A stretch of DNA of 64,000 nucleotides from the NCBI RefSeq assembly GCF_003583725.1, contig NZ_QXTF01000001.1, forward strand, positions 558,001 to 622,000, given 5' to 3'. Below are positions 16,696-25,896 of the stretch, piece after piece. Within the stretch, counting starts at the first letter, position 1. Each line of letters begins with the position of its first letter. The notes under the pieces are model-generated. The model had not been told where the DNA came from and searched no databases. It saw only the letters and a list, made by a program, of their open reading frames with translations. Position numbers and translations under genes: made by a program. The stretch comes from Sphingomonas edaphi. Its GTDB lineage: Bacteria; Pseudomonadota; Alphaproteobacteria; Sphingomonadales; Sphingomonadaceae.

Positions 16696-18123
16696 ATGAG
16701 CTACGACACCGACCTCCAGCTATTCATCGACGGCGTGTGGAAAAGCGGCGAAGGTCGCGACGCGCATACGGTTGTCAACCCGGTCACCGCCAGCGGCATT
16801 GCCGAAGTGCCCTACGCGAGCCAAAGCGACCTCGAAGAGGCTCTCGCGGCCGCCCAGCGAGCATGGCCGGTATGGCGCTCCACTGATGTCGAAAAGCGCA
16901 GCGCGACCCTGCACAAGGTCGCGTCGCTTCTGCGCGAGCGTTCCGAACATATCGGTGCCATCCTGACGCAAGAGCAAGGCAAGATCCTGGCCGAGGCCAA
17001 GGCCGAAGTCGCCGGATCCGCTCAGCTGTTCGACTGGTATGCGGAGGAGATCAAGCGTGACTATGGCCGGACGCTGGTGCGCCCGGCGGGCCAGCTGTCG
17101 CGGGTCATCCGCCAGCCCGTCGGACCGGTCGCGACCTTCACGCCGTGGAACTTCCCGATTTACCTGCTCGCCAAAAAGGTCGCAGCGGCCCTTGCCGCCG
17201 GCTGCCCCGTCATTTCCCGGCCGCCGCATGAAACTCCGGGTTGCGCAACCGAGATGTTCCGCGCGCTCGCCGACGCCGGCATTCCAAAAGGCGTCGCTCA
17301 GCTCGTCCATGGGGATGCGGACCTTATTAGTCGGACGCTGATCGGCTCGCAGGAAATTCGCAAGGTCAGCTTCACTGGCTCGACCCCAGTCGGAAAACAC
17401 CTGATGCGCCTTGCCGCCGATTCCATGACCCGGATCACAATGGAACTTGGCGGCCATGCGCCGGTGCTCATCTTCGACGATTGCGACCTCGAAAAGACGT
17501 TGGACATGGTGGTGCCGCAGAAATTCCGGAACGCCGGTCAGGTCTGCGTTTCGCCGACGCGGTTCTACGTGCAGGAGTCCATTTACCAGCCATTCCTCAA
17601 GGGGTTCGCCGAACGTACCGCCAAGGTGAAGGTCGGTAACGGCTTGGAAGCCGACACGAAGATGGGGCCGCTCGCCAATGAGCGCCGTCCCGAAGCGATC
17701 GGCGCTTTGATTGAAGATGCAGCGGCAAAGGGCGCGCGCGTGCTGGCCGGTGGACATCGCGGCAACCAAGGCTTTTTTTTCGAGCCGACACTGCTGGCCG
17801 ACGTCACCAACGAAGCGAAAATCATGAACGAGGAGCCGTTCGGACCGGTCGCCGTGACCCGTTCCTTTGCGAGCTTCGATGAGGTGATCGAGCAGGCCAA
17901 CCGCCTACCCTTCGGCCTCGCCGCCTTCGCCTTTACCGAAAATGGCCGCCGGGCCAACTTGATCGGTGACTTGGTTGAAAGCGGCATGGTCGGCATCAAC
18001 ACCTTTGCCATTTCGGTGGCCGATGCGCCATTCGGCGGCGTGAAGGACAGTGGCTTCGGAAGCGAAGGCGGGAAGGAAGGGCTGGAAAGCTATCAGGTGG
18101 TGAAGGCCATCCACCAGGCTTGA
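16696..18123 (+). CDS. NAD(P)-dependent succinate-semialdehyde dehydrogenase family protein
   Basis: 475-aa aldehyde dehydrogenase, catalytic Cys284 in GQVCVSP and general base Glu250 in ELGGHAP. TPWNFP, FTGSTPVGK and EEPFGPV are ALDH landmarks, and the overall pattern matches the SSADH group, which oxidises succinate semialdehyde to succinate. The usual KPxExTP coenzyme motif reads SRPPHETPG, with Arg replacing Lys, so cofactor preference could differ. A ThDP-dependent enzyme gene follows 84 bp later on the same strand. ATG 16696 is preferred to an upstream in-frame start at 16660. Confidence 0.85.
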   Translation: MSYDTDLQLFIDGVWKSGEGRDAHTVVNPVTASGIAEVPYASQSDLEEALAAAQRAWPVWRSTDVEKRSATLHKVASLLRERSEHIGAILTQEQGKILAEAKAEVAGSAQLFDWYAEEIKRDYGRTLVRPAGQLSRVIRQPVGPVATFTPWNFPIYLLAKKVAAALAAGCPVISRPPHETPGCATEMFRALADAGIPKGVAQLVHGDADLISRTLIGSQEIRKVSFTGSTPVGKHLMRLAADSMTRITMELGGHAPVLIFDDCDLEKTLDMVVPQKFRNAGQVCVSPTRFYVQESIYQPFLKGFAERTAKVKVGNGLEADTKMGPLANERRPEAIGALIEDAAAKGARVLAGGHRGNQGFFFEPTLLADVTNEAKIMNEEPFGPVAVTRSFASFDEVIEQANRLPFGLAAFAFTENGRRANLIGDLVESGMVGINTFAISVADAPFGGVKDSGFGSEGGKEGLESYQVVKAIHQA

Positions 18124-18183
18124 ACTAGCGACGTCCTGTGCGATGAGGAGCGCCCCTCCCAAAAGGCGGGGTGACGGCGCAAC

Positions 18184-18204
18184 ACAGCGCGGGTAGAGCG
18201 CTGT
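18184..18204 (+). promoter_or_regulatory. hairpin just upstream of the ThDP-enzyme start
   Basis: ACAGCGC (18184-18190) pairs with GCGCTGT (18198-18204) across GGGTAGA, ending 3 nt before ATG 18208. No strong Shine-Dalgarno sequence is visible apart from the hairpin loop. It could modulate initiation or be incidental. Confidence 0.35.
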
Positions 18205-18207
18205 TTC

Positions 18208-19860
18208 ATGACGACACGAACCGGCGGCCAAATCCTTGTCGACCAGCTCAAGATCCAGGGCTGCGACCGCATTTTCACCGTTCCAGGCGAAAGCTTCCTT
18301 GCCGTACTCGACGCGCTTCATGACGCGCCGGAAATCGACTTGGTTGTTTGCCGGCAAGAGGGCGGCGTCAGCTACATGGCCGATGCCGACGGGAAGATGA
18401 CGGGTCGGCCCGGCGTCGCCTTCGTCACCCGCGGTCCCGGCGCGACGAACGCCTCGGCGGGAGTCCACGTCGCCTTCCAAGATTCGACGCCGATGATCAT
18501 GTTCGTCGGGGATCTTGATCGCGCCGATCGCGACCGCGAGGGGTTTCAGGAAATCGACATGGCGGCCTTCTTCGGACCGATCGCGAAATGGGCGGCCCGG
18601 ATCGACGATGCGCGCCGCATTCCCGAATATGTCGCGCGCGCTTGGCGGGTCGCGACATCGGGACGGCCCGGGCCGGTAGTTGTCGCCATTCCCGAGGACA
18701 TGCTGCGTGACGAGGTCGAGGCGGTAGATCGCCCCCCGATTCCGCCGATCAATCAGCCGCCCTGTGCAGGTGCGATGGAGGCGATGTTCGGCCTGCTGAA
18801 GGAAGCGACAAATCCGGTGGCAATTATCGGGGGTGCTGGCTGGAATCCGGCTGCGGCGCATCATTTCGAAACTTTCGCGGCGCGTTACGGCGTTCCCGTC
18901 GCCGCCGCGTTCCGCCGGCAGGACGCCATCGACAATAGCTGCCGCGTCTATGCGGGACAGTTAGGCTACGGCCCCAATCCGAAACTGCAGCAGCGCATCC
19001 GAGAGGCGGACCTGCTGCTCGTCGTCGGCGCGCGCCTAGGCGAGTCGACGACCGACGGCTACAAGCTCATCACGCCGGACCACCCCGACCAGCTGCTGGT
19101 ACACATCCATCCCGACCCCAACGAACTTGGCCGGGTTTTCAAGGCGGATCTGCCGATCTGTGCGGAAATGGACGAATTCGCAGAGATCGCGGCTGACTGG
19201 CACGACCCCGAGTTGTTGCCGTTCAAGGCCGGCGAAGAAGCGCACCGCGAGTGGCTTGAGTGGAGCGAGCCCAAGGCGCGCGATGGCGTCGACCTTGACC
19301 TAGGACCATGCGTCAAGGCGATGCGCGATGCCCTTCCTGCCAACACCATAATCTGCAACGGCGCTGGCAACTTTTCGGGCTGGTGGCACCGCTACTGGCA
19401 CTATGGCGTAATGCCGACCCAGTTGGCGCCTACGTCCGGCACCATGGGCTACGGCTTGCCAGCTGCCGTTGCCGCGGCGCTTAGATTCAAAGATCGTCCC
19501 GTCGTCTGCGTTGCCGGCGACGGCGATTTCCTGATGAACGGCCAGGAACTGGCAACTGCAGTACAGCAAGGCGCAGACTTGCTCGTCATCATCGTCGACA
19601 ATGGCGCTTACGGCACAATCCGCATGCACCAGGAACGCGACTACCCGCAGCGCGTGAGCGGAACCGGCCTAGCCAATCCGGACTTCGTGAAGCTAGCGGA
19701 AGCATTCGGCGGCTGGGCCAGTCGGGTCGATTTCACCGCTGAATTCGCGCCTGCGTTAGATGCGGCCATGCAGCGCAAGGGGGTTCGCCTGCTCCACTGC
19801 GTCACGGATGTCGAAGTCATCACGAACCAGACGACGATTTCCGCCCTTCACGCAAGATAA
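18208..19860 (+). CDS. thiamine-diphosphate-dependent enzyme, acetolactate synthase-like
   Basis: 550 aa. The catalytic Glu51 lies in VVCRQEGGVSYMADADGK, and the ThDP motif begins GDGDFLMNG (437-445) and ends at Asn465. The protein has the three-domain POX/ALS fold. No ALS small subunit gene is adjacent and no FAD-type ALS landmark is obvious, so biosynthetic acetolactate synthase is doubtful. A 2-oxoacid decarboxylase or related lyase is as plausible. Its position directly after SSADH suggests a decarboxylase feeding that dehydrogenase. The substrate is not determinable from sequence alone. Confidence 0.75.
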   Translation: MTTRTGGQILVDQLKIQGCDRIFTVPGESFLAVLDALHDAPEIDLVVCRQEGGVSYMADADGKMTGRPGVAFVTRGPGATNASAGVHVAFQDSTPMIMFVGDLDRADRDREGFQEIDMAAFFGPIAKWAARIDDARRIPEYVARAWRVATSGRPGPVVVAIPEDMLRDEVEAVDRPPIPPINQPPCAGAMEAMFGLLKEATNPVAIIGGAGWNPAAAHHFETFAARYGVPVAAAFRRQDAIDNSCRVYAGQLGYGPNPKLQQRIREADLLLVVGARLGESTTDGYKLITPDHPDQLLVHIHPDPNELGRVFKADLPICAEMDEFAEIAADWHDPELLPFKAGEEAHREWLEWSEPKARDGVDLDLGPCVKAMRDALPANTIICNGAGNFSGWWHRYWHYGVMPTQLAPTSGTMGYGLPAAVAAALRFKDRPVVCVAGDGDFLMNGQELATAVQQGADLLVIIVDNGAYGTIRMHQERDYPQRVSGTGLANPDFVKLAEAFGGWASRVDFTAEFAPALDAAMQRKGVRLLHCVTDVEVITNQTTISALHAR

Positions 19861-20093
19861 GCGGCCCGCTTTTTTTGGGGCGGGGGCGATCATAGCCGAA
19901 TACCTCGCGCCAGCGCCCGTCACCGCGCCCGCAGGGGTCTGAAAACAGCGGGTGTAGGAGGTCGGGCGCGTCGGTAAAGCGGCCCTTTCCTTCCGACGTG
20001 CCGGCGTCCGATTTCCTGTCGTTTGACATGGATAGGGAACGAACGGCGGCAGCGATTTGCTTCCCGCCCGTCCAAAACGGACCAAGTTCTGGC

Positions 20094-20864
20094 CTAGATC
20101 AGGCCTGCCAGCGGGCTGGACGGGTCGGCATAGCGCCGCTTCTGCATTCGTCCGGCGAGGTAGGCCAGGCGGCCGCTTTCGACCGCCAGCTTCATCGCGC
20201 GCGCCATCATCACCGGATCCTTCGCTTCTGCGATCGCCGTGTTCATCAGGACGCCGTCGCAGCCCAATTCCATTGCAACCGCCGCATCGCTTGCCGTGCC
20301 AACGCCGGCATCGACCAGCACCGGAACCTTCGCACCCTCGACGATCAGCCGGATGGTAACTTGGTTCTGCAGTCCCAGACCGGATCCGATAGGCGCGCCG
20401 AGGGGCATGATTGCGACGGCGCCCGCATCTTCGAGCTGCTTCGACGCAATGGGATCGTCGGTGCAGTATACCATCGGCAGGAACCCCTCATTGGCCAGCA
20501 CTTCGGTGGCGCGGAGGGTTTCCTTCATGTTGGGGTAAAGCGTTTTCGCTTCGCCGAGGACTTCCAGCTTCACCAGGTCCCAGCCGCCAGCCTCGCGTGC
20601 GAGCCGGAGTGTGCGGATCGCATCCTCAGCCGTAAAACAACCCGCCGTGTTGGGAAGATAGGTCACCCTTCTCGGGTCGATGTAATCCATCAGAACGGGC
20701 TGCGAGGGATCAGAGATATTCACCCGCCTCACCGCAACAGTGACGATCTCGGCGCCCGACGCCTCGACGGCGGCCGCGTTCTGCTCGAAATTCTTATATT
20801 TCCCCGTGCCGACGATCAGCCGCGACGTGAAGGTGCGGCCAGCCACGGTCCAACTGTCGGTCAA
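20094..20864 (-). CDS. thiG: thiazole synthase
   Basis: 256 aa. Forms the thiazole phosphate of thiamine from deoxyxylulose 5-phosphate, dehydroglycine and sulfur on Thi[11 protein letters not shown] near the N-terminus and the catalytic lysine in [18 protein letters not shown] mark the family. The TIM-barrel C-terminus has [32 protein letters not shown]. The apparent start is TTG at 20864, one base after the thiS stop, which implies translational coupling. Other thi genes are not in the window. Confidence 0.95.
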   Translation of the reverse strand: MTDSWTVAGRTFTSRLIVGTGKYKNFEQNAAAVEASGAEIVTVAVRRVNISDPSQPVLMDYIDPRRVTYLPNTAGCFTAEDAIRTLRLAREAGGWDLVKLEVLGEAKTLYPNMKETLRATEVLANEGFLPMVYCTDDPIASKQLEDAGAVAIMPLGAPIGSGLGLQNQVTIRLIVEGAKVPVLVDAGVGTASDAAVAMELGCDGVLMNTAIAEAKDPVMMARAMKLAVESGRLAYLAGRMQKRRYADPSSPLAGLI

Positions 20865-20865
20865 C

Positions 20866-21084
20866 TCAACCCCCGCCTACGAAATGAACGATTTCGAAAC
20901 TGTCGCCGTCCTCGACGATAACCTGCGCGAAGGTCGACCGCGGGACGATTTCCAGATTGCGCTCAACCGCGACGCGCAGCGGGTCGAGCCCGACCTCGGC
21001 GATCAGCTGGGCCAGCGTCGTGCCATGCTGCACGCGACGCTGTTCGCCGTTGATGGTGACGCCTGCAGTGCCGTCTAGGCTCAT
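20866..21084 (-). CDS. thiS: sulfur carrier protein ThiS
   Basis: 72-aa ubiquitin-like protein ending GGG, the C-terminal Gly-Gly that is adenylated and then thiocarboxylated. The core pattern INGEQRRV...[12 protein letters not shown]...[15 protein letters not shown] fits ThiS. It carries a slightly longer N-terminus than E. coli ThiS (66 aa). thiG starts immediately downstream. It is divergent from aroQ. Confidence 0.93.
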   Translation of the reverse strand: MSLDGTAGVTINGEQRRVQHGTTLAQLIAEVGLDPLRVAVERNLEIVPRSTFAQVIVEDGDSFEIVHFVGGG

Positions 21085-21136
21085 GGCTCATGCTTTCGCT
21101 TCACGGATGAACTTGGGGCCCATATAGGGGCTCTCT

Positions 21137-21577
21137 ATGGCGACGCCACCGCTGATCTTCGTTTTGAACGGCCCGAACCTCAATCTCCTCGGCACTCGGG
21201 AACCGGAAATCTACGGCAGCGACACGCTCGACGAAATTAGTGCGCGGATGGTCGAGCAGGCAGACAGGCTCGGGGTCGAGCTCGATATTCGCCAGTCCAA
21301 CCATGAAGGTCACCTCATTGACTGGCTTCATGAAGCGCAGGCGCGCGGGGCGAAGGCCGTCATCATCAACCCCGGCGGCTACAGCCACACTTCGGTCGCC
21401 CTGCACGATGCGGTCAAATCGATCTCGACGCCGGTGATCGAAGTGCATCTGAGCGATCCGGAACGGCGGGAGAGCTTTCGTCACACTGACCTGGTCGCAT
21501 TAGCTGCCTCGCACGTAATCAAGGGCCAAGGCGCTAAAGGATATTTGTCAGCACTGGACGCGGCGGCCCGGCTCTGA
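21137..21577 (+). CDS. aroQ: 3-dehydroquinate dehydratase, type II
   Basis: 146 aa; dehydrates 3-dehydroquinate to 3-dehydroshikimate in the shikimate pathway. Landmarks are PNLNLLGTREPEIYG with the catalytic Tyr and Arg loop, SNHEGHLIDWLHEA, NPGGYSHTSVALHDA with the catalytic His, and EVHLSDP. It leads the aroQ-accB-accC order, a common arrangement in proteobacteria. Confidence 0.96.
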   Translation: MATPPLIFVLNGPNLNLLGTREPEIYGSDTLDEISARMVEQADRLGVELDIRQSNHEGHLIDWLHEAQARGAKAVIINPGGYSHTSVALHDAVKSISTPVIEVHLSDPERRESFRHTDLVALAASHVIKGQGAKGYLSALDAAARL

Positions 21578-21614
21578 CAGGGAGCGCCGCTACGTCAATT
21601 AAGGGTTTTTGAGC

Positions 21615-22091
21615 ATGGCCGATCAAAAGGAACAGCAGCCGATGCGCGTCGACACGGCGCTCGTGAAGGAGCTCGCCGAGCTGCTGTCCGCCAATGAATT
21701 GACCGAGATTGAGGTCGAGGACGGTGACCGCAAGATCAAGGTGAAGCGCGAAGGCGCTCCCGTCATGGCCTATGCACCCGCGTCCGCCCATGCCGCACCA
21801 TCTGCCCTGGCGGCGGCGCCTGTTGCTTCGGCCGAGCCGGCCGCCGTTGCGGCGCCGATAGATGCCATCAAATCGCCGATGGTCGGCACCGCCTATCTGT
21901 CACCCGAGCCTGGTGCCAAGCCATTCGTCGCGCCGGGCCAATCGGTGAAGGCCGGCGACACACTGCTCATCATCGAAGCGATGAAGGTGATGAATCCGAT
22001 CACCGCACCCAAGGGCGGCAAGGTCGCGCAGATCCTCATCGGCGATGCCCAGCCGGTCGAGTTCGACCAGCCACTCGTCGTCATCGAGTAG
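21615..22091 (+). CDS. accB: acetyl-CoA carboxylase biotin carboxyl carrier protein
   Basis: 158 aa. The N-terminal domain ([21 protein letters not shown]) and an Ala/Pro-rich linker (residues about 52-82) precede the biotinyl domain, with the biotinylated Lys124 in EAMKVMN. It carries carboxyl-biotin between AccC and the carboxyltransferase in fatty acid synthesis. ATG 21615 is the natural start; an in-frame TTG is 6 nt earlier. accC follows closely. Confidence 0.97.
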   Translation: MADQKEQQPMRVDTALVKELAELLSANELTEIEVEDGDRKIKVKREGAPVMAYAPASAHAAPSALAAAPVASAEPAAVAAPIDAIKSPMVGTAYLSPEPGAKPFVAPGQSVKAGDTLLIIEAMKVMNPITAPKGGKVAQILIGDAQPVEFDQPLVVIE

Positions 22092-22098
22092 GCGCGGC

Positions 22099-23445
22099 GT
22101 GGCTATCCAGAAACTCCTGATCGCCAATCGCGGCGAGATCGCCCTGCGCATCCACCGCGCCTGCCATGAAATGGGTATCAAGACCGTCGCCGTCCATTCG
22201 ACCGCCGACGCCGACGCGATGCATGTCCGGCTGGCCGACGAAGCCGTCTGCATAGGCCCACCGCCGGCCAAGGACAGCTACCTCAACATCGCCAACATCA
22301 TTTCGGCCGCTGAAATCACCCACGCCGACGCGGTCCATCCCGGCTACGGGTTTCTCAGCGAAAACGCGCAGTTCGCGGAGATCGTCGAAAGCCACAACCT
22401 CATCTGGGTCGGCCCGAAACCTGAGCATATCCGCATCATGGGCGACAAGGTGGAGGCAAAGCGCACCGCAGCAAAACTCGGCCTGCCGTTGGTTCCGGGC
22501 TCGCCCGGCCCCCTCTCGAGCTTTAGCGAGGCTAAGGCGATTGCAGCGGAAATCGGCTATCCCGTGCTAATCAAGGCCGCATCGGGCGGCGGCGGACGGG
22601 GCATGAAAGTCGTTCCGTCTGAAGACCAGCTGGAAAGCCTCATGGGCCAAGCCTCGTCGGAGGCGAAGGCCGCATTCGGCGATGCCACCGTCTACATGGA
22701 AAAATATCTCGGCGACCCCCGGCACATCGAATATCAGGTATTCGGTGATGGCAAGGGCGCCGCGGTGCACATCGGCGAGCGCGATTGCTCAATCCAGCGC
22801 CGCCACCAGAAGGTGATCGAGGAGGCCCCCTCGCCCGTCATCTCGCCGGACCAGCGCGCAGAGATGGGCGGCATCGTCGCCAAGGCGATGGCCGACATGG
22901 GCTATCGGGGCGCAGGGACTATCGAGTTCCTGTACGAGAATGGCGAATTCTACTTCATCGAGATGAACACCCGCCTCCAGGTGGAGCATCCGGTTACCGA
23001 GATGATCAGTGGCATCGACCTCGTCCGCGAGCAGATTCGTGTTGCGCAGGGAGACGGCCTCGGCGTGAAGCAGGAAGACATCAGGCTTCACGGCCATGCC
23101 ATCGAATGCCGGATCAATGCCGAGGATCCGCAAACCTTCGCGCCGTCGCCAGGCGTGGTGAAGAACTATGTAGCGCCGGGTGGCATGCACGTCCGCGTCG
23201 ATAGTGGGCTCTACGCCGGCTATCGGGTGCCGCCCTATTACGACAGCATGATCGGCAAGCTGATCGTCTATGGCACGAACCGCGAAAACTGCATCCGCCG
23301 TCTGAAGCGTGCTCTGGAGGAGTTCGTCGTCGACGGGATGAAGACCACCGTGCCCCTTCACCAGCAGATCATCGAAACCGACGCATTCAAAAGTGGCGAC
23401 TATACGATCAAGTGGCTGGAAAGCTGGCTGGCGGAAAAGGAGTGA
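22099..23445 (+). CDS. accC: acetyl-CoA carboxylase biotin carboxylase
   Basis: 448 aa from GTG 22099, which begins [18 protein letters not shown], the invariant N-terminus of AccC. Earlier in-frame codons read a serine-rich stretch that shadows accB and is not natural. ATP-grasp landmarks are [30 protein letters not shown] and [15 protein letters not shown]. It carboxylates the biotin on AccB, 7 bp downstream of the accB stop. Confidence 0.96.
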   Translation: MAIQKLLIANRGEIALRIHRACHEMGIKTVAVHSTADADAMHVRLADEAVCIGPPPAKDSYLNIANIISAAEITHADAVHPGYGFLSENAQFAEIVESHNLIWVGPKPEHIRIMGDKVEAKRTAAKLGLPLVPGSPGPLSSFSEAKAIAAEIGYPVLIKAASGGGGRGMKVVPSEDQLESLMGQASSEAKAAFGDATVYMEKYLGDPRHIEYQVFGDGKGAAVHIGERDCSIQRRHQKVIEEAPSPVISPDQRAEMGGIVAKAMADMGYRGAGTIEFLYENGEFYFIEMNTRLQVEHPVTEMISGIDLVREQIRVAQGDGLGVKQEDIRLHGHAIECRINAEDPQTFAPSPGVVKNYVAPGGMHVRVDSGLYAGYRVPPYYDSMIGKLIVYGTNRENCIRRLKRALEEFVVDGMKTTVPLHQQIIETDAFKSGDYTIKWLESWLAEKE

Positions 23446-23816
23446 TTCTGGCGTTGGCGGCAATCGCGCTCAGTGCACCCGCACCGGCGTCGCCGCCAGC
23501 AACCATCAAACCCGCCCGGAAAAAGTCGATCGCGATCCAGCCCCGGATCATTGAGGGATATATCGAGCATCGCGATTATCCACCTGCCGCGCTTCGGCGC
23601 GGAGCTCAGGGGGTTACTCGGATCCGCTTCATCATCCGGCCGGACGGCACCGCCCTTGACTGCCAGGTGGTGCAATCCAGCGGCCATTCCGATCTCGACC
23701 GGCGGGCCTGCTGGGTCGTGACGACCCGCACGCGCTTTTCGCCCGCCATCGACGTCGATGGACAGCCGACCGAGACTTACGCCATCCTCCCCATCCGCTG
23801 GCTGATCGCCCAATAA
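23412..23816 (+). CDS. TonB C-terminal-domain protein (exported)
   Basis: 134 aa at the longest. A signal-like N-terminus ([17 protein letters not shown]) is followed by a TonB C-terminal-type fold: [36 protein letters not shown], ending in a WL...-type strand. It lacks the N-terminal TM anchor and proline-rich spacer of true TonB. The start is ambiguous: GTG 23412 overlaps accC by 34 nt, while GTG 23442 gives a GTGA overlap with the accC stop. Function, perhaps a periplasmic TonB-like partner, is inferred. Confidence 0.7.
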   Translation: MAGKLAGGKGVILALAAIALSAPAPASPPATIKPARKKSIAIQPRIIEGYIEHRDYPPAALRRGAQGVTRIRFIIRPDGTALDCQVVQSSGHSDLDRRACWVVTTRTRFSPAIDVDGQPTETYAILPIRWLIAQ

Positions 23817-23853
23817 GCCGCGAACCGCATGGTCCGTCATTCGTTATCGGCCC

Positions 23854-24552
23854 GTGGCGTACCGTTTCCACCATTCGCAATCAGACCGGGCCAAGGCTAT
23901 TGGAGCCGTCATCGCCGTACATATTGCCATCGGGACGCTTTTGCTAATGAGACCCGCAGCGCCCCCGGCGGCGGAAAAGCCATCCCCACCTGTACTGCTG
24001 GACATAAACCCCCCGCCGCCGCCTCCACCGCCGCGCAGCGAGCCCGGACGCGCTCGCGAGGAGGAAGGTGCCGCCGGGAAGAAGGCCGAGCCAACACCGG
24101 TCGTCGCACCTAGGCCGGTCATTCCGGTTCCAGTCAAACCGACCGTTGCCGCAGCGCCGGTACCGGGGACAGGCTCATCGCCGAATGCCGGCGCATCGAC
24201 TGCAGGCAGCGGCACGGGCGCTGGCGGATCGGGCAGCGGTCGCGGCGGCGGCGGCTCGGGCGGCGGCTTTGAAGGATACACGCCCGCGCGCCTGATCGAA
24301 AACGTGCGTCGTAGCGATTACCGAGCGCTGACCGCCGGCCGCTTGTCGAGCGGCGCGGCGATGGTCTCGCTTCGCGTCGATACCGCCGGCCGCGCTACCA
24401 ATTGCCGGGTCGTGCGATCGAGCGGTGATCCTACCGTTGATGGAGGCCTTTGCCCCCTGCTCGCCCGCCGCCTTCGCTTCCAACCCGCGACCGATAACTT
24501 CGCTCGGCCAATCCCCTATTCGCTTGAATATGTCGCGACATGGCGGCTTTGA
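23854..24552 (+). CDS. TonB-like energy transducer
   Basis: 232 aa from GTG 23854. A single N-terminal TM helix (AKAIGAVIAVHIAIGTLLLM, residues about 13-32) precedes a long proline-rich spacer starting PPPPPPPPR, a Gly/Ser-rich run (residues about 110-142) and a C-terminal domain (DTAGRATNCRVVRSSGDPTVD). It would couple the proton motive force from ExbB/ExbD to outer-membrane receptors, but no exbB, exbD or receptor gene is adjacent. It is the second consecutive gene with a TonB-like C-terminus. Confidence 0.78.
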   Translation: MAYRFHHSQSDRAKAIGAVIAVHIAIGTLLLMRPAAPPAAEKPSPPVLLDINPPPPPPPPRSEPGRAREEEGAAGKKAEPTPVVAPRPVIPVPVKPTVAAAPVPGTGSSPNAGASTAGSGTGAGGSGSGRGGGGSGGGFEGYTPARLIENVRRSDYRALTAGRLSSGAAMVSLRVDTAGRATNCRVVRSSGDPTVDGGLCPLLARRLRFQPATDNFARPIPYSLEYVATWRL

Positions 24553-24558
24553 GCGCGA

Positions 24559-25896
24559 CTAGAAAGCGGCCAACTTGCCCACGCCTTGCATCTCGACCAA
24601 GGCGGCCTCGTCGCGCCCGTAAATATCCTCATAAAGGGCAAGCCGTTCGCCATCCGGCAGGGCAGTGAGATAGGCGATGTAGACCGGTACGGGTTCCGGC
24701 AAATCGACGCGCTGGTCGGGTTCCGCGCCCTTCGGATTCAGCGTTTTGCCGAACATCCACTTACTCAGGCGCGGGGCATCCTCAAGCCGCACGCAGCCTC
24801 CGCTGAACAGCCGCGCATCCTCCTTCAACAATTTCTTGTCTGGCGTATCGTGGAGGTAGACGCCCTGGGTGTTGGGGAACATGAACTTCATCCGGCCCAT
24901 TGAATTCCCGGGGCCAGGATTCTGGCGCAGCCGAACCTGAATCTTCCCGTCCGCAACGGCCTGCCAGTCGATGGTTGACGGATCGACGACAGCGGCATTC
25001 GCGCCCCAGTCGGACAAGAGCACATAGCCATGCTTCTTGAGGTAGCCCAGCCCCTCGCTGACCACATTCGGCGCGATGCGCTCAGCGGCTAGGTCGCTCG
25101 GGACCTCCCAATAAGGATTAAGCGCGGCGTAACGGATGTAGGCTGCCATGACCGGTGTCGGATATTTCTGCTTGCCGACGACGACCTTCATTTCGCCGAC
25201 CACGCGGCCATCGTCCACCATCTGCAGGCGCTGGGCAGCGGCATTGACGAGGATGTAGCGGCCGGAAGCGGGCAGCATCCGCACCCGCTGCATATTAAGC
25301 CGTACGAGCGCCTCGGTTTGCCGGTCGCCGCTGTCGATCGCGTTCCGCAAATGCTGCCTCAGGCCGGCATAGGAGGAATGCATATACCCCATGTCGCGCA
25401 CATAGGCCGCGAGGTCGCCGGCCCGTGCTGCACCAGCCAAGATCATCCCGGCCCCAGTGCGGGGCGCCAGCTGGCCGTCAACCAGCAGCCAGCCTTCTGC
25501 CGCATTTGCGCGCAGGCCGGTGACATACCGGGCGAATGCTTCGTTGAATTTGCGGTTGGCCAAACGAATATTGTCGACGTCGCCGGACTCGGCGCGGCGC
25601 ATGGCGCGCGTCAGGTGTCCGGTGGAAAATTTGGAAGGATTGAGCCCGTCGAGAGCGGAGGTTTCAAGCAGATCGATCAGGGCCTCGGCAGCGCGGGTGT
25701 CGCCTTGCGCGAACCAGTCCGGCTTCGCGGCATCGTTAGGGGCCGCAAGGGCGGCTGAAGCGCCAATCGCGGCAGGGGCCGCATGGGCCGGCTGTGCCGT
25801 GGCCAGAACAGCCAGGGCAGCAAGCGCAAAACCCGCCGGGCGCACAGGGCGTCCGGCGGGCATGCTGGACCATCCGAAGACGGTCCGGGTCAGCAT
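24559..25896 (-). CDS. L,D-transpeptidase, YcbB/LdtD-like
   Basis: 445 aa. A signal sequence (PAGFALAALAVLATAQPAHA) precedes a scaffold domain and a YkuD catalytic domain with the Cys motif FSGGCVRLEDA, and the long insert typical of YcbB-like enzymes. It would act in the periplasm on peptidoglycan. ATG 25896 overlaps the upstream stop by one base (TAATG), suggesting coupling; ATG 25863 would give a shorter n-region. It is a different class from the small transpeptidase at 12943-13488. Confidence 0.88.
   Translation of the reverse strand: MLTRTVFGWSSMPAGRPVRPAGFALAALAVLATAQPAHAAPAAIGASAALAAPNDAAKPDWFAQGDTRAAEALIDLLETSALDGLNPSKFSTGHLTRAMRRAESGDVDNIRLANRKFNEAFARYVTGLRANAAEGWLLVDGQLAPRTGAGMILAGAARAGDLAAYVRDMGYMHSSYAGLRQHLRNAIDSGDRQTEALVRLNMQRVRMLPASGRYILVNAAAQRLQMVDDGRVVGEMKVVVGKQKYPTPVMAAYIRYAALNPYWEVPSDLAAERIAPNVVSEGLGYLKKHGYVLLSDWGANAAVVDPSTIDWQAVADGKIQVRLRQNPGPGNSMGRMKFMFPNTQGVYLHDTPDKKLLKEDARLFSGGCVRLEDAPRLSKWMFGKTLNPKGAEPDQRVDLPEPVPVYIAYLTALPDGERLALYEDIYGRDEAALVEMQGVGKLAAF

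Noticed and set aside
16720-17769. Long minus-strand ORF opposite SSADH
   Set aside because: Antisense shadow of a well-supported aldehyde dehydrogenase; no start context or family motif.
19820-20029. Minus-strand ORF of 69 codons after thiG
   Set aside because: No ribosome site, no recognisable domain, and it runs through the end of the ThDP-enzyme gene and its T-rich tail.
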